Numbered from the stretch's first letter, positions 16,837 to 24,540 are shown. The stretch: DNA of 64,000 nt from a virus (IMGVR_UViG_3300029957_000005:99359-163358); one strand, 5' to 3'. The notes: generated by a model from the sequence alone, not told the origin. Numbers and translations: made by a program.

Positions 16837-17193
16837 TCTTTCGATGTGGACTCGGGCAGTTCCGGACTGAACCATCCCGATCTTCTTCGCAGCACCGTAA
16901 GAGAGATCGATGATCCTCCCTCGGACGTGCGGCCCACGATCGGTGACGACAACAACCACAGACTTTCCATTCGTTGCATTGGTGACACGTAGTTTCGTCC
17001 CGAAAGGGTAGGTCCGATGGGCCGCAGTGAGTCCATTCGGATTGAACCGACTTCCGGAAGCGGTCTTACGACCTGCAAGTTCGTGCCCATAGTATGAGGC
17101 AACTCCAATATTTGATCCAGTGTGATGGATCGGTTTCTTCGCCTGGGCTTGGTTCACAAGACTCAGCGTAAGTAGGCCTAGGAAGCCTAACAC
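16828..17193 (-). CDS. Secreted RlpA-like double-psi beta-barrel protein
   Basis: The 121-residue product (GTG 17193) begins with a hydrophobic signal peptide ending NQAQA and continues as an RlpA DPBB domain: GVASYYGHELAGRKTASG, AAHRTYPFGTKLRVTN and VVVVTDRGPHVRGRIIDLS with the conserved Asp pair. RlpA proteins bind or cleave denuded peptidoglycan at septa. A phage copy could act on the host wall from the periplasm. A GTG at 17208 is possible but lies inside the promoter -10 box, whereas GTG 17193 has GAAGGA upstream. Confidence 0.88.
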   Translation of the reverse strand: MLGFLGLLTLSLVNQAQAKKPIHHTGSNIGVASYYGHELAGRKTASGSRFNPNGLTAAHRTYPFGTKLRVTNATNGKSVVVVVTDRGPHVRGRIIDLSYGAAKKIGMVQSGTARVHIERLG

Positions 17194-17654
17194 TTTCCTT
17201 CTCTGCACTCTATTCCTTCTCTTAGGTTTGTCAACAATCGGCAGAACTCTCGTTCCGTTAGGACGGTCTGAGAGACGTCGGAGTTGCCTATGGAATGAGT
17301 CAGGACGGCGTCGCGCGTAGCCAGGAGGGCTCGCTTGAAGGAGTCATTAGTTCCTAGTGCGTCGAACGCTCGCTCTAACAGAGCTCCATAGGCAACCGAT
17401 CGACGCATCATCGGTTCGCCCTTCCACCACAAGGTCTGAACTTTCTTCCAGGCCTTGTTTCTCTTCTGTCCGCGACGCTTGGCCATCAGGCCTGTGAGCT
17501 TGCAGACTTCTTCTTGAATGTGCACCTTGTCGAACTTCAGGCTCTGAAGGAAGCCCTCCATGCTGGCGCACTGAACTCCATCGATCACGAACGGATGGGG
17601 AGAGAAGTTCGATAGGGCTCCGGCAGGCCACCCGGCTTTCGATCCGATGTCCAT
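17187..17654 (-). CDS. NADAR / YbiA-like N-glycosidase
   Basis: The 155-residue protein fits the NADAR (DUF1768, YbiA) superfamily: ALSNFSPHPFVIDGVQCASMEGFLQSLKF (about 13-41), then helical WWKGEPMMRRSVAYGALLERAF (about 76-97) and a C-terminal helix. Length is typical. Family members cleave N-glycosidic bonds of ADP-ribose-type molecules, and some remove ADP-ribose from guanine in DNA or RNA. In a phage this could counter a DarT-like defence; that role is inference. Its last codons contain the promoter of the RlpA-like gene. Confidence 0.85.
   Translation of the reverse strand: MDIGSKAGWPAGALSNFSPHPFVIDGVQCASMEGFLQSLKFDKVHIQEEVCKLTGLMAKRRGQKRNKAWKKVQTLWWKGEPMMRRSVAYGALLERAFDALGTNDSFKRALLATRDAVLTHSIGNSDVSQTVLTEREFCRLLTNLREGIECREGKC
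17207..17234 (-). promoter_or_regulatory. Early promoter copy with perfect -35 (TTGACA-16-TAGAGT)
   Basis: Minus strand: TTGACA 17234-17229, TAGAGT 17212-17207, spacer 16. It lies inside the 3' coding end of the NADAR gene and reads into the RlpA-like gene. Confidence 0.8.
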
Positions 17655-17655
17655 G

Positions 17656-18009
17656 TCAGGCTGCCATCTTGTCTACGAAGGCTTCCAGATTTTCGACGAG
17701 GGCTTTTTCTTCCTCTTTCATGATCTCGTCGAAGGTCGGACCCTCGAACAGGTAGACCGTGGCGTGTCCGTTGAAGAAGGACGGATGACCGATCTCTCCA
17801 CGAACGTGCTTGAAGGTCTCGAGATCGAACTCGAACCAGTCTTCGGAGTAGTATTCGATCCTGGTTCCGAGGGCGATGAACACCGCCATTCCCTGGAGGA
17901 TGACATCAGACTCGGACGGGGACTTCGGGTGATCAGGAATCACGATCAAGTTCGGGAACACGAAGCAGTTTCCCTTGTCGTCCTTGAATGCTTTGGTCTT
18001 GACGATCAT
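17656..18009 (-). CDS. Hypothetical protein
   Basis: The 117-residue protein has a beta-rich body (GNCFVFPNLIVIPDHP, ATVYLFEGPTFDEI) and an acidic helical C-terminus. Its ATG overlaps the upstream stop (ATGA). No family recognised. Confidence 0.6.
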   Translation of the reverse strand: MIVKTKAFKDDKGNCFVFPNLIVIPDHPKSPSESDVILQGMAVFIALGTRIEYYSEDWFEFDLETFKHVRGEIGHPSFFNGHATVYLFEGPTFDEIMKEEEKALVENLEAFVDKMAA

Positions 18010-18407
18010 GCTGCTTCTTTCTTGATGTGGCGATAGCGATACTTGATGACGATACCGAGGAGTGTATCTCTTTCCACCTCGGTTGTAAACCCTTCAGGCG
18101 CTTCCGGAGGATCCACGAAATCGTTGAGGTGGACCCAGTCCGTGAATGGATCAGGAGCCGGAGGTTCGATCAGATCCTTGAGAAGATAGGCGACCGGATA
18201 GCCTCCCCAGAACGGACCTTCTTCCTCTGGAACGAGGGCATCGAGCTTGTCCATGGCGTCCGAAAGAGCATCGAGATTCTCGCGTTCCACGGTGATCACC
18301 GGCTCCGGTCCGAGGGTGTGGTCCTCACAGGAGTCGTCCATCAGGATCCAGGCTTGATGAACCACGAGCCACAGGGCGTCGTACTGTTCTTTGGTCAGCT
18401 TCTTCAA
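18006..18407 (-). CDS. Hypothetical acidic protein
   Basis: The 133-residue acidic protein (many Glu, Asp, Pro) starts at TTG 18407 in a TTGA overlap with the upstream stop. A promoter-like element covers codons for GFTTEVERDT near residue 104, so the downstream gene may also be transcribed from inside this gene. Function unknown. Confidence 0.6.
   Translation of the reverse strand: MKKLTKEQYDALWLVVHQAWILMDDSCEDHTLGPEPVITVERENLDALSDAMDKLDALVPEEEGPFWGGYPVAYLLKDLIEPPAPDPFTDWVHLNDFVDPPEAPEGFTTEVERDTLLGIVIKYRYRHIKKEAA
18061..18089 (-). promoter_or_regulatory. Intragenic early promoter copy (TTTACA-17-TACACT)
   Basis: Minus strand: TTTACA 18089-18084, TACACT 18066-18061, spacer 17, inside the gene 18006-18407. 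It is less similar in the -10 than other copies and could be coincidental. Confidence 0.45.
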
Positions 18408-18574
18408 TCTCGTGGGACCTTCTTCTTTTGGGATGCGAACGACTTGGCTCGCGAGTTGACTTCTTCTGGACTCAACTTGGAGTCAGAGAGATACTTCTTC
18501 CAGTTTCGGTAGGCAGCCTTCTCCTTACGAGTCGGCTGCCTCTTCCGATCGACTGAGGACCAATCGATCTCCAT
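18404..18574 (-). CDS. 56-residue basic hypothetical protein
   Basis: The frame ATG 18574 to TGA 18404 encodes a Lys/Arg-rich protein (DRKRQPTRKEKAAYRNWKKYL). Its stop overlaps the TTG start of the next gene. It could bind nucleic acid, but no motif is recognised. Confidence 0.6.
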   Translation of the reverse strand: MEIDWSSVDRKRQPTRKEKAAYRNWKKYLSDSKLSPEEVNSRAKSFASQKKKVPRD

Positions 18575-18576
18575 CG

Positions 18577-19107
18577 TTAGGCCGCGAGTGCAGCTTTGAT
18601 GTCGGCAAGACGGGCGTTGACCTTATCGTCGACCATCTTGTCGATGGCTTCGTTGGTCAGACGGGTGATGCGCTTCTCGATCCGATCCTCGACCGAGTAG
18701 TCCGCGACGATCTTGTCGACGGCGTTCTGGATCGTGGTGGCGAAGGCGATCGAGAGTTCTGCTGCAGCATTGGCCATCAGCTTGTTCTTCTCGGTGGCGA
18801 CGGCTTGATTGAGCTTCTCGCGAACCTCGGTCTTGAGGGTCGGGTTGTAGTACGGACCTGGATCCACGATCGAGGAGTTCAGGGCCTTCTGGATCAGGTT
18901 GGAGAAGTTGGCATTTGCTTGGGTGGCAGCGACTGCTTCACGGAAGAGCTCCGGACCGCATTCGGCGATGACCTTCTTGAAGTCCTTCTCGAAGATGCGA
19001 CGAGCGACCTCGGCGAGGACCGCTTGCTTGAGTTCGAGGGAGAACTCTGGATCCTTGTCGATCAGGTCGTGGAGGGCTTGGCGATTGAGGGAAATGGAAA
19101 CAGTCAC
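18577..19107 (-). CDS. Helical hypothetical protein
   Basis: The 176-residue Ala/Glu/Lys-rich protein is predicted almost entirely helical, with several amphipathic stretches (DPEFSLELKQAVLAEVARRI, ATEKNKLMANAAAELS). Coiled-coil or structural roles are possible. The first residues MTVSISLNRQALHDLI are preceded by a good purine-rich site. No family recognised. Confidence 0.65.
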   Translation of the reverse strand: MTVSISLNRQALHDLIDKDPEFSLELKQAVLAEVARRIFEKDFKKVIAECGPELFREAVAATQANANFSNLIQKALNSSIVDPGPYYNPTLKTEVREKLNQAVATEKNKLMANAAAELSIAFATTIQNAVDKIVADYSVEDRIEKRITRLTNEAIDKMVDDKVNARLADIKAALAA

Positions 19108-19118
19108 TTGGGTTCCTT

Positions 19119-19439
19119 TCAGAGGATCTGAGTTTTCTTGTTCTTCGGCTTGTCGTAGACCGGAATTCCGAACGACTGTCCGACCATAGCATATGCGCCG
19201 TGGTGCTGAACTCCAGAGATGTAGTCCGGCGAGTATTCGGTCGGCCAGAGGCAGACCACCGGAACGAACTTACCTGGCTCGGGTGAGACGACGAACATCT
19301 GCATCCCACCAGGAATCTTGGCGAGAACGTCGTTGGCTGCTTCCCAGGTTGGATACCAAGGAGCACCTTTCATGTCGATGAGGTGCCTCTGGCGGGTCAT
19401 GTCCGGGACGAATTCCTGATGCTTCGGTTTCCTGATCAT
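19119..19439 (-). CDS. Hypothetical protein
   Basis: The 106-residue protein is expressed from its own early promoter (19465-19492). ATG 19439 was chosen because the longer frame begins upstream of that promoter. Pro/Gly-rich with no recognised motif. Confidence 0.6.
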   Translation of the reverse strand: MIRKPKHQEFVPDMTRQRHLIDMKGAPWYPTWEAANDVLAKIPGGMQMFVVSPEPGKFVPVVCLWPTEYSPDYISGVQHHGAYAMVGQSFGIPVYDKPKNKKTQIL

Positions 19440-19464
19440 GGTCGTTCTCCGTTTGGATTGGCCT

Positions 19465-19492
19465 ATTCTACACAGGCCTGCGGAGAAGTAAA
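19465..19492 (-). promoter_or_regulatory. Early promoter copy (TTTACT-16-TAGAAT)
   Basis: Minus strand: TTTACT 19492-19487, TAGAAT 19470-19465, spacer 16. It starts just before the stop codon of the gene at 19496-19693. Confidence 0.7.
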
Positions 19493-19495
19493 CAC

Positions 19496-19693
19496 CTATT
19501 TCCCAGGTTCCATCCAATCCTGCCATTTTGGGTATTTCTTCTTCCCACAGGTGCAGATGCCGTAGCTTGTTCCGATCTTCTCATCCCAAGCGACCGTGGA
19601 GAAGGAGTGACCTCCGAACCAACAGAGGATCTTCATCCATCCTCGGTTCCGGCCGTACCAGGTGTGTCTCCACGGTCCCCAGGGGTTCATCAC
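19496..19693 (-). CDS. Small Trp/Cys-containing hypothetical protein
   Basis: The 65-residue protein is rich in Trp and Gly with CW and CTC cysteines that might bind metal (ILCWFGGH, YGICTCGKKKYP). Its ATG overlaps the upstream stop (TGATG). Function unknown. Confidence 0.55.
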   Translation of the reverse strand: MMNPWGPWRHTWYGRNRGWMKILCWFGGHSFSTVAWDEKIGTSYGICTCGKKKYPKWQDWMEPGK

Positions 19694-20094
19694 TTGAGCA
19701 GCTCTTCCTTGAGTTCCGGATGTTCTTCCAGAAGTTTCTTGAGCGCGTCCTTCTTTTCGAAGAGGACCTTGGCGTCTCGCTTGATCTTGGCTTCGGCCTT
19801 CTTCAGACGCTCGTCCTCTCGACGCTTCTCGATGGCGTCCACTTCCTTCTGGAGCTCGGCCCGGAGGGACAGGATCGTTTGCTTGACCGGAACCTCGTCC
19901 TCGATCACGATGTATGGAGTCTGTCCATTCCCGTATTTGGCAGGATCCATCCTGGCGAGCCGGAAGATGTTGTCCCGGAGGAAGAAATACTCCTGCTCCG
20001 TGACCTCCTCCCAGTCGGTGATGCCGATCGAGGTTGATCTCTCGTCGTAGTCTCCGTAGGAGGCCAGGAGAATCTTGACTTTGAAGGTCCGCAT
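19690..20094 (-). CDS. Hypothetical protein with C-terminal coiled coil
   Basis: The 134-residue protein has a beta-like N-terminal half (FKVKILLASYGDYDERS, TPYIVIEDEVPV) and a long charged helix from about residue 80, strongly coiled-coil in character. It overlaps its neighbours. Function unknown. Confidence 0.6.
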   Translation of the reverse strand: MRTFKVKILLASYGDYDERSTSIGITDWEEVTEQEYFFLRDNIFRLARMDPAKYGNGQTPYIVIEDEVPVKQTILSLRAELQKEVDAIEKRREDERLKKAEAKIKRDAKVLFEKKDALKKLLEEHPELKEELLK

Positions 20095-20339
20095 CAGATC
20101 TTGCTCTCGATCAGGCGAGCGAGGAGCTTCGGCGTCACGACTCCGGTTTGTTTCCTGGTCGGGACATCATAGATGTCGTGGAGGGTCATGTTGCAGCCGC
20201 AGTGGCAGTAGTCGTGGACTTCCACGGTCTCGCCGATCTCCTGGTTCAAGAAGGCGCCGATGCCCTTGATCTTGGTGTGGGTCCGGCCGACGGTGTATTC
20301 GTAGGTCTTTCCCTTGACTTCAATCTTTCTGTACGACAC
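20094..20339 (-). CDS. Small hypothetical protein with CxCxC cluster
   Basis: The 81-residue protein starts at GTG 20339, inside the end of the upstream gene. YCHCGC (residues about 44-49) could hold a metal. No family recognised. Confidence 0.55.
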   Translation of the reverse strand: MSYRKIEVKGKTYEYTVGRTHTKIKGIGAFLNQEIGETVEVHDYCHCGCNMTLHDIYDVPTRKQTGVVTPKLLARLIESKI

Positions 20340-20487
20340 TGACTTTTACTCCTGGATGGTCCTTCTGGACGATGATCTCGATCTGTTCTCGGGTCAGAAA
20401 AGACCCCATGTATCCGTAGCAGTCTTGATACTGCTCCCAGTCCCCATCGAACATGTCGTCGACGAGGATGTGAAACTTATGATGCAT
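20320..20487 (-). CDS. 55-residue hypothetical protein
   Basis: The frame ATG 20487 to TGA 20320 encodes an acidic N-terminus (HILVDDMFDGDWEQYQ) followed by a helix (LTREQIEIIVQKD). It overlaps both neighbours by 20 and 11 bases. Function unknown. Confidence 0.55.
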   Translation of the reverse strand: MHHKFHILVDDMFDGDWEQYQDCYGYMGSFLTREQIEIIVQKDHPGVKVSVVQKD

Positions 20488-21259
20488 TCTGTTCTCCAAT
20501 CAGGACCGGGCGATTGATGTAGGTCTTCTTGACCTTGTCCTCTCCGGTCTCGTAGTGAAACTTGACGGTGAACTTGATCCGGCACTTTCCTTCCGGAAGA
20601 TCCGTCTTTCCCTTGTGGGTCAGGATCTGATCACTGAGCTTGATGGTGTACTTGAAACCCATGAAGAAACCCTGTTCCTCCATCCGGTTCCGATAGAGAA
20701 CTTCCACGTCCTCCTCGTAGCGCTTACCGATCTCACCGAAGTGAGCAGACTTCAGATCCTCCTGACGACGCTCCTCACGACGGACCTCCCGCTTGGCGAG
20801 AAGATCACGGGACTGGGCGATACCGGAGGCGATCGAACACAGGGTGCTGAAGACCGGATCCAGTTCCTTGGCGAGCTGATCAGTCAACCAGAGGATGTAG
20901 GAGTCCGGGAGTTCCTCGATCTTCATCCCTTTGTTCTTCCCGAAGGGGATGATTCCTTCTTCGATCGACTCGATGTTCTGAGTGTCACGAACCGAAAGCT
21001 TCCCACGACGCTTGAAGACCTCATCGACATCGCATCCGGAAAAGACGACGGAGCAGGTGTCACCACCGATCCGGCTCTGGAGATTGTCGGCGTATTCCTG
21101 GGCGAGGCGCTCAGCTTTGTCGAAGTCCGTCGAGAGGTTCTTGATGTAGCTCTCGATGGAGTAACCATTCACTGTCCTCCAGGTCCGGAGGGTGAACATG
21201 GCTTGAAGATCACCGGTCGAAATGAATACGCTGATGTGCATCTTGTAGTCGGCGGTCAT
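20477..21259 (-). CDS. Hypothetical protein with a DUF3820-like motif
   Basis: The 260-residue protein contains IPFGKNKGMKIEELPDSYILWL near residues 105-125. This resembles the short DUF3820 family (PFGK..G..i.dlP..YL.WL), found alone or fused to nucleases and phage proteins. The rest includes a charged coiled-coil (KREVRREERRQ) and a beta-rich C-terminus. ATG 21259 has GGAGAA upstream and lies after the early promoter. The motif's biochemical role is not established. Confidence 0.6.
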   Translation of the reverse strand: MTADYKMHISVFISTGDLQAMFTLRTWRTVNGYSIESYIKNLSTDFDKAERLAQEYADNLQSRIGGDTCSVVFSGCDVDEVFKRRGKLSVRDTQNIESIEEGIIPFGKNKGMKIEELPDSYILWLTDQLAKELDPVFSTLCSIASGIAQSRDLLAKREVRREERRQEDLKSAHFGEIGKRYEEDVEVLYRNRMEEQGFFMGFKYTIKLSDQILTHKGKTDLPEGKCRIKFTVKFHYETGEDKVKKTYINRPVLIGEQNAS

Positions 21260-21284
21260 CGGAACGTTCTCCAATTGTGAGAAC

Positions 21285-21313
21285 ACTCTAAACCAGATCG
21301 GAAGACTTGTAAA
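21285..21313 (-). promoter_or_regulatory. Early promoter copy (TTTACA-17-TAGAGT)
   Basis: Minus strand: TTTACA 21313-21308, TAGAGT 21290-21285, spacer 17. It precedes the operon starting at 21259. Confidence 0.78.
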
Positions 21314-21322
21314 TACGGAAAA

Positions 21323-21526
21323 TTAGGACTGGAAGAAGATTCCGTCGATTTTGTGTGGACCTTCGGATTTCGTGTAATTTGAAGGCCATATCTCTCGGCC
21401 TTCGGCGTCCGTGACGCAGATGTCTCGGAGAGGACGATCGTCCATCATGGATCCTCCGGTCACTGCGATGTCTCCGAACTTGGCCTCGATCTTATCGAGG
21501 ACTTCTCTGAGTTTCGATATCTTCAT
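21323..21526 (-). CDS. Small hypothetical protein
   Basis: The 67-residue protein (MKISKLREVLDKIEAKFGD...) has AGGAGC upstream of ATG 21526. It resembles short phage proteins in which a helical 'L.+iLd.i..++GD..V' N-terminus is followed by strands, but I cannot name a function. Confidence 0.6.
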   Translation of the reverse strand: MKISKLREVLDKIEAKFGDIAVTGGSMMDDRPLRDICVTDAEGREIWPSNYTKSEGPHKIDGIFFQS

Positions 21527-21543
21527 GATTGCTCCTTTAGAGT

Positions 21544-21720
21544 TCAAACATCGGCCAGGTGAGCTTCCTCACTGAAGCACTTCATGGCCTGTTCTCCGAT
21601 GTCCTCGTAGATCTCGTCCCAGATGTCGTCATCAAGATCCATGTCGAAGCCTTTACGATCTCCGAGAGCCTGGTCATAGATGAACTTACCGACTTTCCAT
21701 TCTTCACTGCGCTTAGACAT
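21544..21720 (-). CDS. Small acidic hypothetical protein
   Basis: The 58-residue protein starts at ATG 21720, overlapping the end of the upstream gene, and has a very acidic middle (GFDMDLDDDIWDEIYEDIGE). Acidic small phage proteins often mimic DNA or bind host enzymes, but nothing here proves that. Confidence 0.5.
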   Translation of the reverse strand: MSKRSEEWKVGKFIYDQALGDRKGFDMDLDDDIWDEIYEDIGEQAMKCFSEEAHLADV

Positions 21721-21904
21721 CAACGAATTTCCATCCTTTTTCTTTTGCCCATGCAGCTGCCTGCTTTCGGGCGTCCTTCTTGTGTTCCCATCGATCCAAG
21801 GATTCCCATGGGACACTAATTCCGATCGTCAGGGACTTGAGCATCCGAACCGGGACCCAGGCATTCCCATCCAGAACCACGAACACCGAGTCCGAGTAGA
21901 TCAT
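21713..21904 (-). CDS. Small hypothetical protein
   Basis: The 63-residue protein ends with a helix and strand (ARKQAAAWAKEKGWKFV). A similar end (GRDWARAEGIRYV) occurs in the gene at 22137-22490, so the two may share a small domain. Function unknown. Confidence 0.55.
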   Translation of the reverse strand: MIYSDSVFVVLDGNAWVPVRMLKSLTIGISVPWESLDRWEHKKDARKQAAAWAKEKGWKFVDV

Positions 21905-22140
21905 CGACGCTGTTCAGCCCAACGGACGACCAGGGCAATGTTTCGACTCACGGCTTCACGGTTCTTGTGGAAGGCTGAGTAGATCGTATCCCGGTTCGAA
22001 GGCCGGGTCGGATAGCTGTAGACGTGGATGGCGCAGTCGTTGTGAGTGGCAAACCACTTGGACTTCTGCTCGAAGTCGACTCCATAGGGAAGGAGGTCCT
22101 TGTCCAGGGAGATGCGTTCAAAGGTGCTGTGATACTTCAT
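21901..22140 (-). CDS. Small hypothetical protein
   Basis: The 79-residue protein starts at ATG 22140 (MKYHSTFERISLDKD), overlapping the upstream stop. The C-terminus is basic (RWAEQRR). No family recognised. Confidence 0.5.
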   Translation of the reverse strand: MKYHSTFERISLDKDLLPYGVDFEQKSKWFATHNDCAIHVYSYPTRPSNRDTIYSAFHKNREAVSRNIALVVRWAEQRR

Positions 22141-22490
22141 GCTGCACTCTTCGGATGAACATAGCGGATGCCTTCGGCTCGAGCCCAATCACGACCTTCG
22201 TTCTCGGCGCCTTTCGAGGTCTCGTACTTCCCGAACCCTGTCTGCCAAGGCTCCCAGAAGCCGTCGGTGTTCCAGTAGATGTGGACGGCAGTCCATCCGG
22301 AGATCGACTCATAGATCGTGATGTACTCGGACTTGTCGTTCGCGTTCAGGAACTCGCGGATCGCCAGGACGGTCTCGTCCTTGTCGGCGAAGTTGCTCCC
22401 ACCTTGGTGGACGCTCCCAGGAGCGATGGCCGAATAGAGTCCGATCAGCTTTTCTTCCGCTTGACGCAGAAGGGCAATTGCTTCTTTCAT
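22137..22490 (-). CDS. Hypothetical protein
   Basis: The 117-residue protein has a helical N-terminus (MKEAIALLRQAEEKL), a beta-like middle, and the shared C-terminal GRDWARAEGIRYV element. It overlaps the ATP-grasp gene upstream by four bases. Function unknown. Confidence 0.55.
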   Translation of the reverse strand: MKEAIALLRQAEEKLIGLYSAIAPGSVHQGGSNFADKDETVLAIREFLNANDKSEYITIYESISGWTAVHIYWNTDGFWEPWQTGFGKYETSKGAENEGRDWARAEGIRYVHPKSAA

Positions 22491-23266
22491 TGAATGTCCT
22501 CGATTGCTTCTATGAGTTTGAACAAGTCCGCGGCGTAGAAGCCGGCGGCGTTCATGCAGTTGGTCTCGATGATCTTGAGTCCCTCGTCCGTCCTGCAGAC
22601 GTCAAGGACGTAGGCCTGGGCGTACCCTGGATTCAGGGCTATCATCCACTCCACGAATTCGCGAGCGTCCTGGTCGATCTCCTCCCGATAGAGGACACGA
22701 CCACCCATCTTGTAGAGGGACGAAGTGATCAGTCGATCCTCGACGATCCAGTTCCTCCACTCCTTCTGGATGTGGTGAGGTTCTCCGATCATCATGAGGG
22801 TGTCCGGCTTCAGGGAGCCTTGGATGTATTCTCCGGGCAGGAGGTTGTTCACGTTCCGAGCCATCTCTGTCAGCTCGTCCGAGGTCATCACGGTCCCGGC
22901 GATCTCCTTGGAGTCCTCCACCGGACGAACGAACCAGAGATCATCTCCGTCCAGGGCCAGGAAGCCGAGTTCTCGAACGGTGAGGGTCTTGCATTCGGCT
23001 CCATTCAGGAGGAAAGGAATCCACGGCTTCTCGTAGAGGAACGGTCGAAGCTCGAAGACGCCTGGCTTGAGATCGTGATCCCGGGCGTAGTGCCTCAGGG
23101 AATAGGAGCCGAACATGACCACTCGGTCCGGGTCTTGAATGATAGGCTCTGGGAGGAGGTCACCGACGAATGGGACCACCTTGTGGGTCGAGTATGGGAG
23201 GCCGACTCTCTCAAGGATGTCGGCCAGCTTGTCGGTGTCCTCATAGGACTGTAGGATCCACTGCAT
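22487..23266 (-). CDS. ATP-grasp (R2K-type) domain protein
   Basis: The 259-residue protein matches the R2K ATP-grasp group. Its C-terminal half has EWRNWIVEDRLITSSLYKMGG (about 168-188), then VLDVCRTDEGLKIIETNCMNAAGFYAADLFKLI, which carries the Asp/Glu/Asn metal-ATP ligands. Such enzymes ligate amines to carboxylates via acyl phosphates and occur in phages and in predicted peptide-modifying or conflict systems. The substrate is unknown. It is the largest gene of its operon, whose neighbours are tiny unknown proteins. Confidence 0.75.
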   Translation of the reverse strand: MQWILQSYEDTDKLADILERVGLPYSTHKVVPFVGDLLPEPIIQDPDRVVMFGSYSLRHYARDHDLKPGVFELRPFLYEKPWIPFLLNGAECKTLTVRELGFLALDGDDLWFVRPVEDSKEIAGTVMTSDELTEMARNVNNLLPGEYIQGSLKPDTLMMIGEPHHIQKEWRNWIVEDRLITSSLYKMGGRVLYREEIDQDAREFVEWMIALNPGYAQAYVLDVCRTDEGLKIIETNCMNAAGFYAADLFKLIEAIEDIQ

Positions 23267-23275
23267 CAGAAGCTT

Positions 23276-23620
23276 TCAGAATGAGAAGTCGAAGAAGTGA
23301 TTTCGGTGGTTGATCCCGAGCTTCGGGCTCTGGGTTTCGTTGAGGTTCCAGCGCTTGGTCTTCTCGTTGAAGTGGACCAGCTCCCAGGCTTCCTTGGTCT
23401 CGTTCCGACGGTAGACGAACTTGCGTCCTTCCGGATCCGGAGTGCAGTCCCAGGTCTGGGAGTCGGACATTCCATTGGAGTCGACTCGGACTGCACTGTC
23501 CTCCTGGACGATGACGAAGGTGGTCTTGTCCGTGGTCACTTCGACCACGGTGGCTGCGTGACGATCGGTCCACCAGTAGAGGGTGGCTCCGGATCCGACT
23601 GCTGGGATCACTGTGGTCAT
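23276..23620 (-). CDS. Hypothetical protein, paralogue of the gene at 25205
   Basis: The 114-residue protein shares GATLYWWTDRHAATVVEV, VQED-A, D-NG-S and a terminal FFDF with the gene at 25205-25663. The two are paralogues of a phage family whose pattern 'GATl..y.DRhAaTiv.V' I recall only as hypothetical. Beta-rich and probably small and soluble. Confidence 0.65.
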   Translation of the reverse strand: MTTVIPAVGSGATLYWWTDRHAATVVEVTTDKTTFVIVQEDSAVRVDSNGMSDSQTWDCTPDPEGRKFVYRRNETKEAWELVHFNEKTKRWNLNETQSPKLGINHRNHFFDFSF

Positions 23621-23624
23621 GTTC

Positions 23625-23999
23625 TCAGACCTCCGTGAGTTTGACGTTCTGGTTCGGAGCAGGATCGAGACGGAACTTCTTTCCTTCGAAAGAGATCACG
23701 TCACCGAAGGCGAGACCGAGCTTGGTGGTCTTGACCTTGGGACCGTTGTGGAGGACCACTCCGAGACCGAAGGCATAGTAGAGCTCGTGACCGAGGCTCT
23801 TGGCACGTTCGACTCGGGCGACCGGATCGTCACCGCGCTTCTTGGCGTAACCTTCGACCGAACCGATCTGGAAGAAGTGATAGAGATCACCGTAACGGGC
23901 GGACTTGAAGGCGATACCGAATTCTTCACCATCCACGAACTCGTGGTCCTTACCTTCGATGATGGTGTAGGCTGGGTAGTCGGCGAGGATCTTGGTCAT
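23625..23999 (-). CDS. Hypothetical protein, first in operon
   Basis: The 124-residue protein follows the promoter at 24031-24058. It is mixed alpha/beta (HEFVDGEEFGIAFKSARYGD, GVVLHNGPKVKTTKLG) with no recognised catalytic motif. It heads a co-directional string including the ATP-grasp gene. Confidence 0.6.
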   Translation of the reverse strand: MTKILADYPAYTIIEGKDHEFVDGEEFGIAFKSARYGDLYHFFQIGSVEGYAKKRGDDPVARVERAKSLGHELYYAFGLGVVLHNGPKVKTTKLGLAFGDVISFEGKKFRLDPAPNQNVKLTEV

Positions 24000-24030
24000 T
24001 TCAGTATCTCCGTTCCAGTTGATAGATCAG

Positions 24031-24058
24031 AGTATAAACTGATTCCTGCAGGAGTAAA
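24031..24058 (-). promoter_or_regulatory. Early promoter copy (TTTACT-16-TATACT)
   Basis: Minus strand: TTTACT 24058-24053, TATACT 24036-24031, spacer 16. It heads the operon 23999 to 21544. Confidence 0.75.
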
Positions 24059-24174
24059 TACGGAATTTGCGCATTCCCGCACTTTTCTGATAGGAACCAT
24101 TTTCCTGAGGAAAAGAGAGATCCTACTCCGCCTATCCGCCGCCTGTCATACTTCCTGTCGGAGGTGTAGCTCTC

Positions 24175-24540
24175 TCAACCGAAGATCCGATAGACCTCTT
24201 CCTTGGGAACTCCGGTCAGACGACAGGCGGACTCGATTGCGTCCTCGATCCGATGACCTCCCCAGATGTCTCCGGGAACCTGCTTCTGGCGGTTGACCAG
24301 AAAATTGAAGAGAGTCGTGATGTCGTCGACGCGATCGATCTTGGCGATCTGGGTCTGATCGAGAATGGTGAAATAGGACTTCATCCATCCATTCGGAAGT
24401 CCGCGGTCATCCTTTTCGACCCAATAGCTCTTCGGATGCTCTGGATCGTCTTCTAGATTGTAGATCTTTCCGACTGTCCAGGCACCCTCGGTACCTCCCT
24501 TCGGCATCTTTCCGTCGATACCCATGAACACAGCGTACAT
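24175..24540 (-). CDS. Hypothetical protein
   Basis: The 121-residue protein (MYAVFMGIDGKMPKGG...) starts at ATG 24540, just after the upstream stop. The C-terminal part is helical (EDAIESACRLTGVPKEEVYRIFG). It is the last gene of the operon from the promoter at 25119. The 110 bases after it hold no gene I can see. Confidence 0.55.
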   Translation of the reverse strand: MYAVFMGIDGKMPKGGTEGAWTVGKIYNLEDDPEHPKSYWVEKDDRGLPNGWMKSYFTILDQTQIAKIDRVDDITTLFNFLVNRQKQVPGDIWGGHRIEDAIESACRLTGVPKEEVYRIFG

